NCBI GenBank assembly: GCA_002482845.1 | Contig: DLGT01000055.1 | Location: forward strand, 1 to 13,833 | Direction of reading: 5' to 3' | Origin: Saprospiraceae bacterium UBA7687 | Lineage (GTDB): Bacteria > Bacteroidota > Bacteroidia > Chitinophagales > Saprospiraceae | DNA length: 13,833 bases | In this document: one piece after another, positions 1 to 7,380 of the stretch | How the letters are laid out: each line of letters begins with the position of its first letter | Numbering within the stretch: the stretch's first letter is position 1 | Position numbers and translations under genes: made by a program | Notes under the pieces: model-generated | Told to the model about the DNA's origin: nothing | Database searches by the model: none | What the model saw: only the letters and a program-made list of their open reading frames with translations

Positions 1-177
1 TTTTTTGTTTACTTTTTTTTGCTGAAGAAAAAAAGTGAAAGCCTTGCCGGCTCGAGGCAAATGAATTTAGTCTTGAGAATGTAATATATTAAGCTAGTAA
101 TTATTCTAATTCTGGAAATTGCAATTTGTTAAATACACTAATAATATAGAATTAATATGCTACAAAAATAAATTTCT
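1..177. other. Left-edge region without an assignable gene
   Basis: No gene can be supported here. A + strand frame is open from the window edge to a TAA at 82-84, and a - strand frame is open towards the edge, reading roughly AGKAFTFFLQQKKVNKK. Both are too short and low in complexity to call. A small GC-rich patch at about 40-60 stands out in AT-rich DNA and contains the inverted pair TTGCC/GGCAA. It may be the end or flank of a preceding gene or repeat cut by the window. The rest, about 62-177, is AT-rich leader DNA for the receptor gene. Confidence 0.4.
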
Positions 178-185
178 TACCTTTG
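178..185 (+). promoter_or_regulatory. Putative Bacteroidota -7 promoter box for the TonB receptor operon
   Basis: TACCTTTG matches the Bacteroidota primary-sigma -7 consensus TAnnTTTG exactly. It ends 22 nt before the ATG at 208. No clear TTTG/TTG -33 box lies at the usual distance; that region is AT-rich. Inferred to drive both the receptor and the lipoprotein gene. Confidence 0.6.
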
Positions 186-207
186 TCCCATATTTATATA
201 AAACCAA

Positions 208-2967
208 ATGATAGGACGAACCAAAATTAGTATTGTGGTCATTTTTATGTTCATGAATATAATAATGACTTATGGGCAGAGCATACGAGGTAAAATTATT
301 GATAAAAACACTAGACAGGAACAACCCGCTGTTCAAGTCTCTTTGAAAAATACCGATTTTAGCGTTTTTACGAATGGCTTGGGTAATTTTGAGTTTAAGG
401 AAATTCCATCTGGAACTTATACCATCGTTGCTTTAATGAGTGATAAAGAAGTAGTCGTAACAGATGTTACTTTAGATGGTGAAGATGTAGATTTAGGTAC
501 GCTAGAAGTTACTTCCGAAGCACCAAGTTCCGTAGGTTCAGAAATCTCCATTATTGATGTGACAGATTTAGCTGGTATAGAAAATGAAAATGATAATTTT
601 TCATCTGTGCTCGCAGCAGGTCGTGATCCCTTTACAAATGCGGCTGCTTTTAATTTGGGTACAGGTAGGTTTAGACCACGTGGTTTTCAGAACGAAGATT
701 CAGAAATGATGATGAACGGCATGTTGATGAATGATCAAGATGATGGACGTGTTTTGTGGACGGCATGGAGTGGACTTAATGATGTACTAAGGAATCAAAC
801 CCAAATCATAGGTTTATCTGCCAATGATTATACATTTGGAGGTATTGGTGGTGGTACATTTGTAGACCTTACAGCTTCTAGTCAGCGTGCTGGTACAAAA
901 GCGGTATCTTCATTTTCCAATAGATCATACCAACATAGAGCTATGATAACCCATAGTTCAGGTATGCAAAAAAATGGATGGGCTTATTCATTATCTGCAT
1001 CTCATCGTTATGGCACCCAAGGATATATAGAAGGAACTTATTTCCAAGGGACAAGTTATTTTGTTTCTGTAGATAGGAAGTTAAATGATAATCACACCCT
1101 AAATGCAGTGATCTTCGGAACACCACAAGTCAGAGGAAGGTCTACTGGAAGTTTTCAGGAAATGTATGATTTAGCAGATAATAATTATTATAATCCTAAC
1201 TGGGGCTATCAAAATGGTGAAGTAAGAAATTCGAGAGAATATCGAATTAACCAACCTGTTGCGATGTTGCGTCATGATTGGAAGGTTTCATCAAAAACAA
1301 ATATAATTACAACGGCTGGTTTCCAGTTCGGAACATTTGCTTCTTCAAGACTAGACTGGTATGATGCACCAGACCCAAGACCAGATTACTACAGAAGACT
1401 ACCAAGTTATGCACCTGACCAATTTTCAAAAGATTTAATCACAGAATACTTACAATCTGACATTAATCATAGACAACTAGACTGGCAGAAATTATATGAT
1501 GCCAACTCGACAAGAAATTACACGATTGAGAATGTGGATGGTATAGCTGGAAATAATGTGACAGGTAAGTTAGCAGCATATGTTATTGAAGAAGAGCATT
1601 ATGATAATAGAAAATTGAGTTTTAATACGATTCTAAATTCTAAAATATCACAAAACTTTTCCTTGTCAGGTGGTGCTCAGTACTTGAGTGAGAGAGTCCA
1701 TTATTACAGACAATTAGATGATCTAATGGGTGCTGATTTTTATATTGACTTCAATAGATTTGCACTTAGAGATTTTCCTAATAATCCCAATGCAGGACAA
1801 AATGACTTGAACAATCCTAATAGATTGGTGAAAGAAGGAGATATCTATGGGCACAATTATTATATTCAAACAAATAAAGCAATGGCTTGGGGACAAGGAG
1901 TGTACACAACGAATCAATTTGACTTTATGGGTGGACTTTCTTTAGCAAATCAATCATTTTATCGGGATGGAAATACTAGGGTAGGGCTCTTCCCTGACAA
2001 TTCCTTTGGAAAGTCTGAAACCCAAAATTTCTTTAATTATGGTGTAAAAGCAGGCGTTACTTACAAGCTAGATGGTAGAAATTATTTTGTTGCCAATGGG
2101 TCATATAGAACAAGAGCGCCTTATGCAAATGAAAGTTTTGTATCACCTCGGGTAAGAGATCAAATAGTGCAAAACTTGACCAATGAAAAAATCACTTCTG
2201 GTGAAATTTCTTACCTAGGTAGATATACCAATCTTAAGGCTAGAGTGACAGCATTTTACACAAATTTTGAAGATAAAATAACGAACGATGTTTTTTATCA
2301 TGAAGAATTCAGAACTTTTGTCAATTATTTAATGACAGGTGTTGATAGACGTCATACAGGTTTAGAAATGGGACTTGAATACCAATTAACGAGCAATTTT
2401 ACTGTAATGGCAGCAGGTTCGTTAGGTCAATATATTCATACATCTAGACCATCAGCTACTATTTCGAGAGATAATAGCGCAGAAGATTTTGTACAAAATA
2501 GGACCATTTATATAAATAACTATTATGCAGCTGGAATGCCACAAAATGCAGGAACAGTTGGGGTACAATTTAGAAAGAACTTTTGGTTCTTCAATGTGAA
2601 TGTCAATGGATTTAGCAAAAACTATTTGTCTTTTAACCCAGATAGAAGAACGGCTGAAGCGGTTGAAGGAATAAGTTTACCCGAACAAACAGAGCTTTTT
2701 AATACCATTATTGCTCAAGAGAAATTACCTGATGCGGTGACAGTAGATATTTTCTGTGGCAAGTCCATCAGATTTAAGAACAGGAGTACTTTAAATATAA
2801 ATTTGAACGTAGGCAATATATTGAATAACAAAAACTTTATTACTGGAGGATTTGAGCAGTTTAGATTCGATTTTGAAGGTAAAGATGTTAGCAAATTTGC
2901 ACCAAGATATTTTTATGCATTCGGTACAAATTACAGTTTAAATATCTCATACGTATTTGCAAGATAA
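208..2967 (+). CDS. TonB-dependent outer-membrane receptor with carboxypeptidase-regulatory-like N-terminal domain
   Basis: This 919-residue protein is predicted to be an outer-membrane beta-barrel that imports a ligand using TonB/ExbBD energy. Residues 1-24 form a signal peptide ending ...TYGQS. Residues about 26-100 form a carboxypeptidase-D regulatory-like beta-sandwich (SIRGKIIDKNTRQEQPAVQV, then FTNGLGNFEFKEIPSGTYT), which is typical of Bacteroidota receptors. A plug-like region follows at about 105-230 (RFRPRGFQNEDSEMMMNG is its clearest part). The remainder is rich in alternating aromatic strands and ends with a strand closing ...SYVFAR, as expected for a barrel. The substrate is unknown. 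There is no SusD/RagB partner. The DUF5689 lipoprotein gene starts 30 nt downstream on the same strand, so the two are probably co-transcribed. The ATG at 208 is chosen because it directly precedes a good signal peptide and follows a promoter-like box. Confidence 0.9.
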   Translation: MIGRTKISIVVIFMFMNIIMTYGQSIRGKIIDKNTRQEQPAVQVSLKNTDFSVFTNGLGNFEFKEIPSGTYTIVALMSDKEVVVTDVTLDGEDVDLGTLEVTSEAPSSVGSEISIIDVTDLAGIENENDNFSSVLAAGRDPFTNAAAFNLGTGRFRPRGFQNEDSEMMMNGMLMNDQDDGRVLWTAWSGLNDVLRNQTQIIGLSANDYTFGGIGGGTFVDLTASSQRAGTKAVSSFSNRSYQHRAMITHSSGMQKNGWAYSLSASHRYGTQGYIEGTYFQGTSYFVSVDRKLNDNHTLNAVIFGTPQVRGRSTGSFQEMYDLADNNYYNPNWGYQNGEVRNSREYRINQPVAMLRHDWKVSSKTNIITTAGFQFGTFASSRLDWYDAPDPRPDYYRRLPSYAPDQFSKDLITEYLQSDINHRQLDWQKLYDANSTRNYTIENVDGIAGNNVTGKLAAYVIEEEHYDNRKLSFNTILNSKISQNFSLSGGAQYLSERVHYYRQLDDLMGADFYIDFNRFALRDFPNNPNAGQNDLNNPNRLVKEGDIYGHNYYIQTNKAMAWGQGVYTTNQFDFMGGLSLANQSFYRDGNTRVGLFPDNSFGKSETQNFFNYGVKAGVTYKLDGRNYFVANGSYRTRAPYANESFVSPRVRDQIVQNLTNEKITSGEISYLGRYTNLKARVTAFYTNFEDKITNDVFYHEEFRTFVNYLMTGVDRRHTGLEMGLEYQLTSNFTVMAAGSLGQYIHTSRPSATISRDNSAEDFVQNRTIYINNYYAAGMPQNAGTVGVQFRKNFWFFNVNVNGFSKNYLSFNPDRRTAEAVEGISLPEQTELFNTIIAQEKLPDAVTVDIFCGKSIRFKNRSTLNINLNVGNILNNKNFITGGFEQFRFDFEGKDVSKFAPRYFYAFGTNYSLNISYVFAR

Positions 2968-2997
2968 AAATTAAATTAAATAATAAAAGCATTTTAA

Positions 2998-4932
2998 ATG
3001 AAGTCGTTAATTTTTAAGAGTTTATTTCTGATTTTAGGAATAGTAGCAGTTTTAAGTATTTCGAGCTGTATCAAAGAAGATTTTGATGCACCACCAACCA
3101 CAGGTAGTGATCCTGAAATTGCAGCAGATCAAATCGTTTCTTTAAATGAAGTTTTTGCAAAATATGTGCCTGGTGCCTATACACCTATTGCATTGGATAA
3201 ATATCTAAAAGCGGTAGTGGTAGCTGATGACAGATCTGGAAATTTTTATAAAACACTGATTCTTGAAGACGAAAACAGTGATTTTGGTATAGCTGTTTTA
3301 ATAGATGAAAATGAAATTCACTCTCAATATTCAGTAGGTAGAAGAGTGTTTTTAAAACTAAATGACTTAACTATCTCTGACTATAATGGCTTGCCGCAAA
3401 TAGGTATGGGTGTTGATAATTCAGGTACTTCACCTAGATTGGGCTATATTCCATCAGCGCTATTACCTGATGTAATGATCAAAGGACAGACTGGTATCCC
3501 GGTTGTACCAAGAGTGAAAACAATCAGTGAATTAGGTCCAAATGATTTAAATACACTTATCAAATTAGAAGGAGTACAGTTTAGAACAGTAGGCCCAACC
3601 GTTACCTATGCTGATAACAATCCAACTAGTCCAGTGACCATAAATCAAACATTGGTAGATTGTGCAAATAATCAAATCATTGTTAGAAATAGTGGTTATG
3701 CTGAATTCGCTGGAGATATCCTTCCAGAAAAAAATGGTAGTTTGACAGCAGTGTACAGTGTTTTCAGACAAGACAAACAGCTTTTCATCCGTGAGACAAC
3801 AGACATCGTTTTTGATAAAGATAGATGTGGTCAATCTGGTGGTGATAATAGAATCGCTGTAAAAGATGTGAGAGCATTATTTGCAAATGGTACAACGGTG
3901 GCTCCTGCTGCTTTTGTGCAAGGTGTTGTAATTTCTGATGGTGCCAATGGAAACACGGACACACGAAATATGGTATTACAAGATGGTGATGCAGGTATTG
4001 TACTTAGATTTTCATCAGCACACAATGTCTCTCTTGGTAAAGAAGTAAAAGTAAATATCAATGGAATAACCCTTAGTGAATTTAATGGTCTATTGCAGAT
4101 ATCTACAGTTCCAAACGACAACATACAAATAGTGGGTGATGGTACTATCACACCAAAAGTACTAACCATTTCTCAAATCAATTTAGCAACCCATGAATCT
4201 ACTTTAATAACTATCAATGATGTAGAACTTAGTGGAGGAGCAACATTCGGTAGTAACAATGGTAATATTACAGCAACAGATGCAACTGGTAATATTATTT
4301 TATTTACAAGAGGAGCTGCGTCGTTTAATAGTCAGCCTTTAAAAACTGGAAAAGTAAATCTAACTGCCATTGTTTCTGAGTTCAATAATCCTCAACTGAC
4401 AATGCGTAAAATAGAAGATGTATCTGGTGGTGGTACCGTAGAGCCACCTACTGGCATTGATGAAGCATTCTCTGGTCAAACAAATAATGTGGATATCTCT
4501 ATTCCTGGTTGGGAAAACGTAGCTGTCAAAGGAACTAGAAAATGGCAAGGTAAGAGTTTCAGTGGAAATTTATATGCTCAGTCAACTGCTTTCAATGATA
4601 CAGCGCCTGCTATGGAAACTTGGTTGATTACACCGGAAGCAGATACGGAGAAAACACCAACATTGACTTTCGAAAGTGCAAAAGCATTTTGGGTGCATGA
4701 TGGTTTAACAGTGTGGGTAACGACCAATTATACTGGTAACCCTACCACTACAACATGGACAAAAATCGATGCTAAAGTAGCCGTGAATGCAGATGCAGAT
4801 AATACATTTATCCCTTCAGGGAATATAAATTTAAAGTCTTTTGGCGCTAAAGTTAAAGTTGGATTTAAATATGAAGGAGCAGGAGGTACCAACACTTCGA
4901 CTTACAGATTAGATAACATCAAAATTCAATAA
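2998..4932 (+). CDS. DUF5689-domain surface lipoprotein, partner of the TonB receptor
   Basis: This 644-residue lipoprotein has a signal peptide ending in a lipobox (SISSC, lipidated Cys24). The residues after Cys are I-K-E-D-F, matching the Bacteroidetes lipoprotein export signal K-(D/E)-(D/E) described in Capnocytophaga, so surface exposure is inferred. Residues about 45-275 and 283-475 look like two DUF5689/OB-like copies: LNDLTISDYNGLPQIGMGV near 121 parallels INGITLSEFNGLLQISTV near 354. After a GGGTVEPPTG linker, residues about 485-644 resemble a choice-of-anchor J jelly-roll domain (SIPGWENV, WLITPEAD, YRLDNIKI). The position right after the receptor suggests a substrate-capture role like that of SusD, but this is inference; no enzymatic motif is visible. 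The ATG at 2998 is the only one that gives the signal peptide. Confidence 0.87.
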   Translation: MKSLIFKSLFLILGIVAVLSISSCIKEDFDAPPTTGSDPEIAADQIVSLNEVFAKYVPGAYTPIALDKYLKAVVVADDRSGNFYKTLILEDENSDFGIAVLIDENEIHSQYSVGRRVFLKLNDLTISDYNGLPQIGMGVDNSGTSPRLGYIPSALLPDVMIKGQTGIPVVPRVKTISELGPNDLNTLIKLEGVQFRTVGPTVTYADNNPTSPVTINQTLVDCANNQIIVRNSGYAEFAGDILPEKNGSLTAVYSVFRQDKQLFIRETTDIVFDKDRCGQSGGDNRIAVKDVRALFANGTTVAPAAFVQGVVISDGANGNTDTRNMVLQDGDAGIVLRFSSAHNVSLGKEVKVNINGITLSEFNGLLQISTVPNDNIQIVGDGTITPKVLTISQINLATHESTLITINDVELSGGATFGSNNGNITATDATGNIILFTRGAASFNSQPLKTGKVNLTAIVSEFNNPQLTMRKIEDVSGGGTVEPPTGIDEAFSGQTNNVDISIPGWENVAVKGTRKWQGKSFSGNLYAQSTAFNDTAPAMETWLITPEADTEKTPTLTFESAKAFWVHDGLTVWVTTNYTGNPTTTTWTKIDAKVAVNADADNTFIPSGNINLKSFGAKVKVGFKYEGAGGTNTSTYRLDNIKIQ

Positions 4933-4954
4933 GACAAAAAGTCTTTCAATAAAT

Positions 4955-4999
4955 AAAAAAAGGTGGTTTATATCTTCGGATGTATACCACCTTTTTTTT
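4955..4999. terminator. Bidirectional Rho-independent terminator with UUCG tetraloop
   Basis: A6 (4955-4960), then a 14-bp stem (4961-4974 with 4979-4992) around a C(TTCG)G loop, then eight T (4992-4999). The stem AGGTGGT...ACCACCT has one T-T mismatch and one G-T wobble. With an A-tract on one side and a T-tract on the other, it can terminate both the receptor/lipoprotein transcript and the convergent C40 gene, whose stop codon at 4998-5000 overlaps the T-tract. Confidence 0.9.
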
Positions 5000-5813
5000 A
5001 TTCAACAATTACCCGTTTTATAATTCTCAGCTTGTGGGTATACTTGTGTAGATCAGCATTGTGAATCCCAAAGTGGTCAAGCTTGTCAACCCGAACACAT
5101 CCATTTACATGAATGATTCTTTTTTCACCGATCACAATGCCAGCATGATTTATTTGTCCCAAATCATCAAAGAAAAACGCAATGTCTCCTTCTTGACTTT
5201 GTTCTATAAAATCAATGACATCTCCTTGTAGGTATTGTTCATTGACATTTCCAGGGAGATGAAAACCAAAAAAACGGAATACTTGTTGTACAAAAAGTGC
5301 TGCATCCATACCAAATGGACTTTTGCCACCTTTTAGTTCAGGACTGAATAAATACCTTCTTGCTATTTTGACAAATAATTCAGTAGAGAATTCTAATCCA
5401 CCAATTGGTGCTGCTTGACCATTGTACACATATTTGCCATCAGGAAGCGTACAAGAAATCCCATCATAAAGAGGAAGACCAGAACCTAAAACAACTGATT
5501 TTGATACTTCTTCATTAAAAGTGGGATGACATATTTCTAGAGACAAGGCATAATTCTGACTATATTTGTTGTAAGTTTCTTCAGATATTAAAGTAATCTG
5601 AGAAGTTTGCACCCATCCAACGACATCATCCACATATGTTTTTATCTTATACCAATGTTTATTTTTCTTTTCGACAATATGACAAATTTCACCAAATAGC
5701 ATCTGAGTAAGTAAGGCTTCAGCAAGGTCAGGTTTAGGTCTCACAGCAATAATATTGAGATGACACACAGCGTGAAATAGGTGTTTGGTATCAATCTTCT
5801 TTTTCTTGGCCAT
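4998..5813 (-). CDS. SH3-NlpC/P60 (C40) family protein with catalytic Cys replaced by Ala
   Basis: This 271-residue protein has the layout of Bacteroidota C40 cell-wall peptidases: a bacterial SH3-like part at about 10-75 (GEICHIVEKKNKHWYKIKT, then VGWVQ) and an NlpC/P60 part at about 145-268. In active members the nucleophile lies in a DCSGF-type motif. Here the aligned stretch is GGKSPFGMDAALFVQQVFR, so Ala171 occupies the Cys position. The other expected positions look intact: His223 in INHAGIVIG, and His235 in IIHVNG. The DNA reads GAT-GCA-GCA-CTT, so this is not a frameshift. The protein is therefore predicted to be a non-catalytic gamma-D-glutamyl peptidase relative, perhaps a peptidoglycan-binding or regulatory protein, unless a nearby Cys substitutes. 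No signal peptide is visible, so its location is uncertain. It is divergent from porP/sprF and convergent with the lipoprotein gene. Confidence 0.85.
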   Translation of the reverse strand: MAKKKKIDTKHLFHAVCHLNIIAVRPKPDLAEALLTQMLFGEICHIVEKKNKHWYKIKTYVDDVVGWVQTSQITLISEETYNKYSQNYALSLEICHPTFNEEVSKSVVLGSGLPLYDGISCTLPDGKYVYNGQAAPIGGLEFSTELFVKIARRYLFSPELKGGKSPFGMDAALFVQQVFRFFGFHLPGNVNEQYLQGDVIDFIEQSQEGDIAFFFDDLGQINHAGIVIGEKRIIHVNGCVRVDKLDHFGIHNADLHKYTHKLRIIKRVIVE

Positions 5814-5835
5814 TTATTTATCTGAATCGAGACTG

Positions 5836-5843
5836 CGAAAATA
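5836..5843 (-). promoter_or_regulatory. Weak -7-like box upstream of the C40-family gene
   Basis: On the - strand this reads TATTTTCG, seven of eight matches to TAnnTTTG. It lies 22 nt before the start codon at 5813, the same spacing as two other putative boxes in the window. No -33 box is evident. Confidence 0.3.
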
Positions 5844-5948
5844 CTTATTTTATTGGTTTGTGCGTTATAAAGTCTTAGGTTTATTAAGTTCACTAACGGG
5901 ACGATGTTGTTATTTATGATTTTTTTACTTCAATTGAAGGAATATGAT

Positions 5949-5956
5949 TAGTTTTG
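5949..5956 (+). promoter_or_regulatory. Putative -7 box for the porP/sprF gene
   Basis: TAGTTTTG fits TAnnTTTG exactly. A transcript starting just after it would lack the upstream in-frame ATG at 5944, which supports initiation at 6022. No clear TTTG -33 box is present, only a T-rich run at 5921-5926. Confidence 0.4.
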
Positions 5957-6021
5957 CATCTCAAAGAATTAAGATAGATATGGGTAGTAGACAATGGCTT
6001 ATAAAATTGGAATTATATAAT

Positions 6022-7104
6022 ATGAACACTAAGCATTTTTTAAGCATTACCAAATATTTTATTTTGGCTAGTGTTATTTTATTTTCAACTCAAACAAATG
6101 CTCAAGATCCACATTTTTCTCAGTTTTATGGATCACCACTGACACTCAATCCTGCGATTGCGGGCACGTATACAGGTACTTTCCGTATTTCCACCATCTA
6201 TAGAGATCAATGGAGATCTGCAGTAGATGATCCTTTAAGAACATTTGCAGCAAGTGGTGATGTCAAGTTTAACTTAAACTACGGCGCCATCAAAGGAAAT
6301 CCTGATATTGTAGCAGTAGGTATCACCTTCTTTTCAGATAGGGTAAATACTTTTGACTTCAATACAAATCAGATTTTGCTAACCGCTGCCTACCATAAAT
6401 CATTAGACAAAAAGACTAAACAATACATAGGAATTGGTATTCAAGGTGGCATATTGCAGAAATCACTTAACTACGAAGATCTAACCTTTCAGGATCAATT
6501 TAATGCCATCGATGGGTATACGCTTGGTACGGGCGAACAATTACCACCCAATAATAGGGCTTATTCAGATGTTAATGTTGGACTTTACTATTCCATTGCA
6601 CCTAGCAAAACATTTAATTTTCACATTGGGGCAGGCTATTTTCATTTAAATAAGCCGAATGTCTCATTTTATAATACACCTGATATCATTGACCAGAATG
6701 TTATTAAGATTGATACCTTGAGTGCTAAATGGAGTATTCATACAGGTGCTTCTATTAAGACATCAGAAAGAATGGCGATTCAACCTAGAGTAAATGCCCT
6801 TGTACAAGGACCACATACTGAACTAAATCTTGGTGCGACATTCAGATATAAAGTGTCTAAACAATCTGGTCAGTATTTGCTTTTCGGACCATACATTCGT
6901 GGTGTGAAAAATTATAATAATTTTGGTTTAGAATCTGTGATAGGTATGGTTGGTTTTGAAAGAGATAATTTTATATTTGGTTTTTCATATGACCAAAGTC
7001 TCAGTAGTTTAGTGAATGACCGTAAGTCTTTGTCTTCTTTGGAGTTTTCTATCATATATATAGGTGAGCATCACAACGAAGATAATTTCTGCCCGCAATG
7101 GTAA
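6022..7104 (+). CDS. PorP/SprF family type IX secretion-associated outer-membrane protein
   Basis: This 360-residue protein belongs to the PorP/SprF family of outer-membrane beta-barrels linked to type IX secretion and, in gliding species, to export or anchoring of surface adhesins. The mature start after the NAQ cleavage region reads DPHFSQFYGSPLTLNPAIAG, followed by RISTIYRDQW, both hallmarks of the family. The rest is repeated amphipathic beta-strands. I use the ATG at 6022 and not the in-frame ATG at 5944. The shorter form starts with a clean signal peptide (MNTKHFLSITKYFILASVIL, cleavage near residue 27), whereas the longer form adds 26 residues of polar, charged sequence before it. A promoter-like box also overlaps the long-form 5' end. 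PorP/SprF genes often follow a large adhesin gene; here the upstream neighbour is a divergent C40-family gene, so this copy looks orphan. Its partner is unknown. Confidence 0.88.
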   Translation: MNTKHFLSITKYFILASVILFSTQTNAQDPHFSQFYGSPLTLNPAIAGTYTGTFRISTIYRDQWRSAVDDPLRTFAASGDVKFNLNYGAIKGNPDIVAVGITFFSDRVNTFDFNTNQILLTAAYHKSLDKKTKQYIGIGIQGGILQKSLNYEDLTFQDQFNAIDGYTLGTGEQLPPNNRAYSDVNVGLYYSIAPSKTFNFHIGAGYFHLNKPNVSFYNTPDIIDQNVIKIDTLSAKWSIHTGASIKTSERMAIQPRVNALVQGPHTELNLGATFRYKVSKQSGQYLLFGPYIRGVKNYNNFGLESVIGMVGFERDNFIFGFSYDQSLSSLVNDRKSLSSLEFSIIYIGEHHNEDNFCPQW

Positions 7105-7105
7105 G

Positions 7106-7272
7106 GTAGCCAATGTAGCCAAAGCTTCAATGTAGCCAAAGCTTCCAGCTTTGGAATATTTATCCCACTTCCAGCTTAGGTAAAACAATATAGCCAAAGT
7201 TTCCAGCTTTGAAGAAACATAGCGAACTTCCAGCTTTGGAAGAACAATGTAGCCAAAGCTTCCAGCTTTGGA
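7106..7272 (+). repeat. Array of GTAG-headed palindromic REP-like repeats
   Basis: Starting one base after the porP/sprF stop codon, a short unit recurs in direct orientation. The full unit is (AAT)GTAG followed by the palindrome CCAAAGCT-TCC-AGCTTTGG, an 8-bp perfect stem. Copies: a GTAGCCAA stub at 7106-7113; a truncated unit at 7112-7128; full units at 7129-7155 and 7246-7272; a diverged unit at 7187-7213 whose stem is kept partly through a G-T wobble; and degenerate copies around 7160-7180 and 7217-7240 that keep TTCCAGCTT. The TTCCAGCTT cores start at 7143, 7169, 7201, 7228 and 7260, spaced 26, 32, 27 and 32 nt, so a dimer of about 58-59 nt repeats. A GTAG tetranucleotide at the foot of a hairpin is characteristic of REP elements mobilised by RAYT/TnpA-REP transposases. 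No such gene is in this window, so that link is inference. The hairpins could also affect 3' ends of the convergent transcripts. Confidence 0.8.
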
Positions 7273-7302
7273 TAATTATACACAAACTCGAATATTGGAA
7301 AG

Positions 7303-7329
7303 CTTATAAAGTAGTGACTACCTTATAAG
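7303..7329. repeat. 12-bp inverted repeat, possible hairpin between convergent genes
   Basis: CTTATAAAGTAG (7303-7314) and CTACCTTATAAG (7318-7329) are inverted with a TGA spacer and a single A-C mismatch. The hairpin lies between the REP-like array and the end of the acetyltransferase gene. Neither side has a convincing T-tract, although AACGTTTTGTT follows on the + strand, so a terminator role is uncertain. The rest of 7273-7380 shows nothing I can assign. Confidence 0.55.
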
Positions 7330-7380
7330 AAACGTTTTGTTATCAAAGACTAAGTCGTGGGAAATCAAAACCCTAAATAA

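Noticed and set aside
3831..4169. 112-codon - strand ORF inside the DUF5689 gene
   Set aside because: Entirely antisense to a convincing lipoprotein gene, with no recognisable domain; a shadow frame.
5944..6021. N-terminal extension of the PorP/SprF protein from the upstream ATG
   Set aside because: It precedes a complete signal peptide and overlaps a promoter-like box; the start at 6022 is favoured.
7009..7197. Small - strand ORF of 62 codons
   Set aside because: It reads through the end of porP/sprF and the REP-like repeats; the repetitive translation (ALATLATL) is a by-product of the repeats.
7106..7272. CRISPR array
   Set aside because: Units are direct but themselves palindromic, irregularly degenerate, nearly contiguous and lack unique spacers of constant length; no cas gene nearby.
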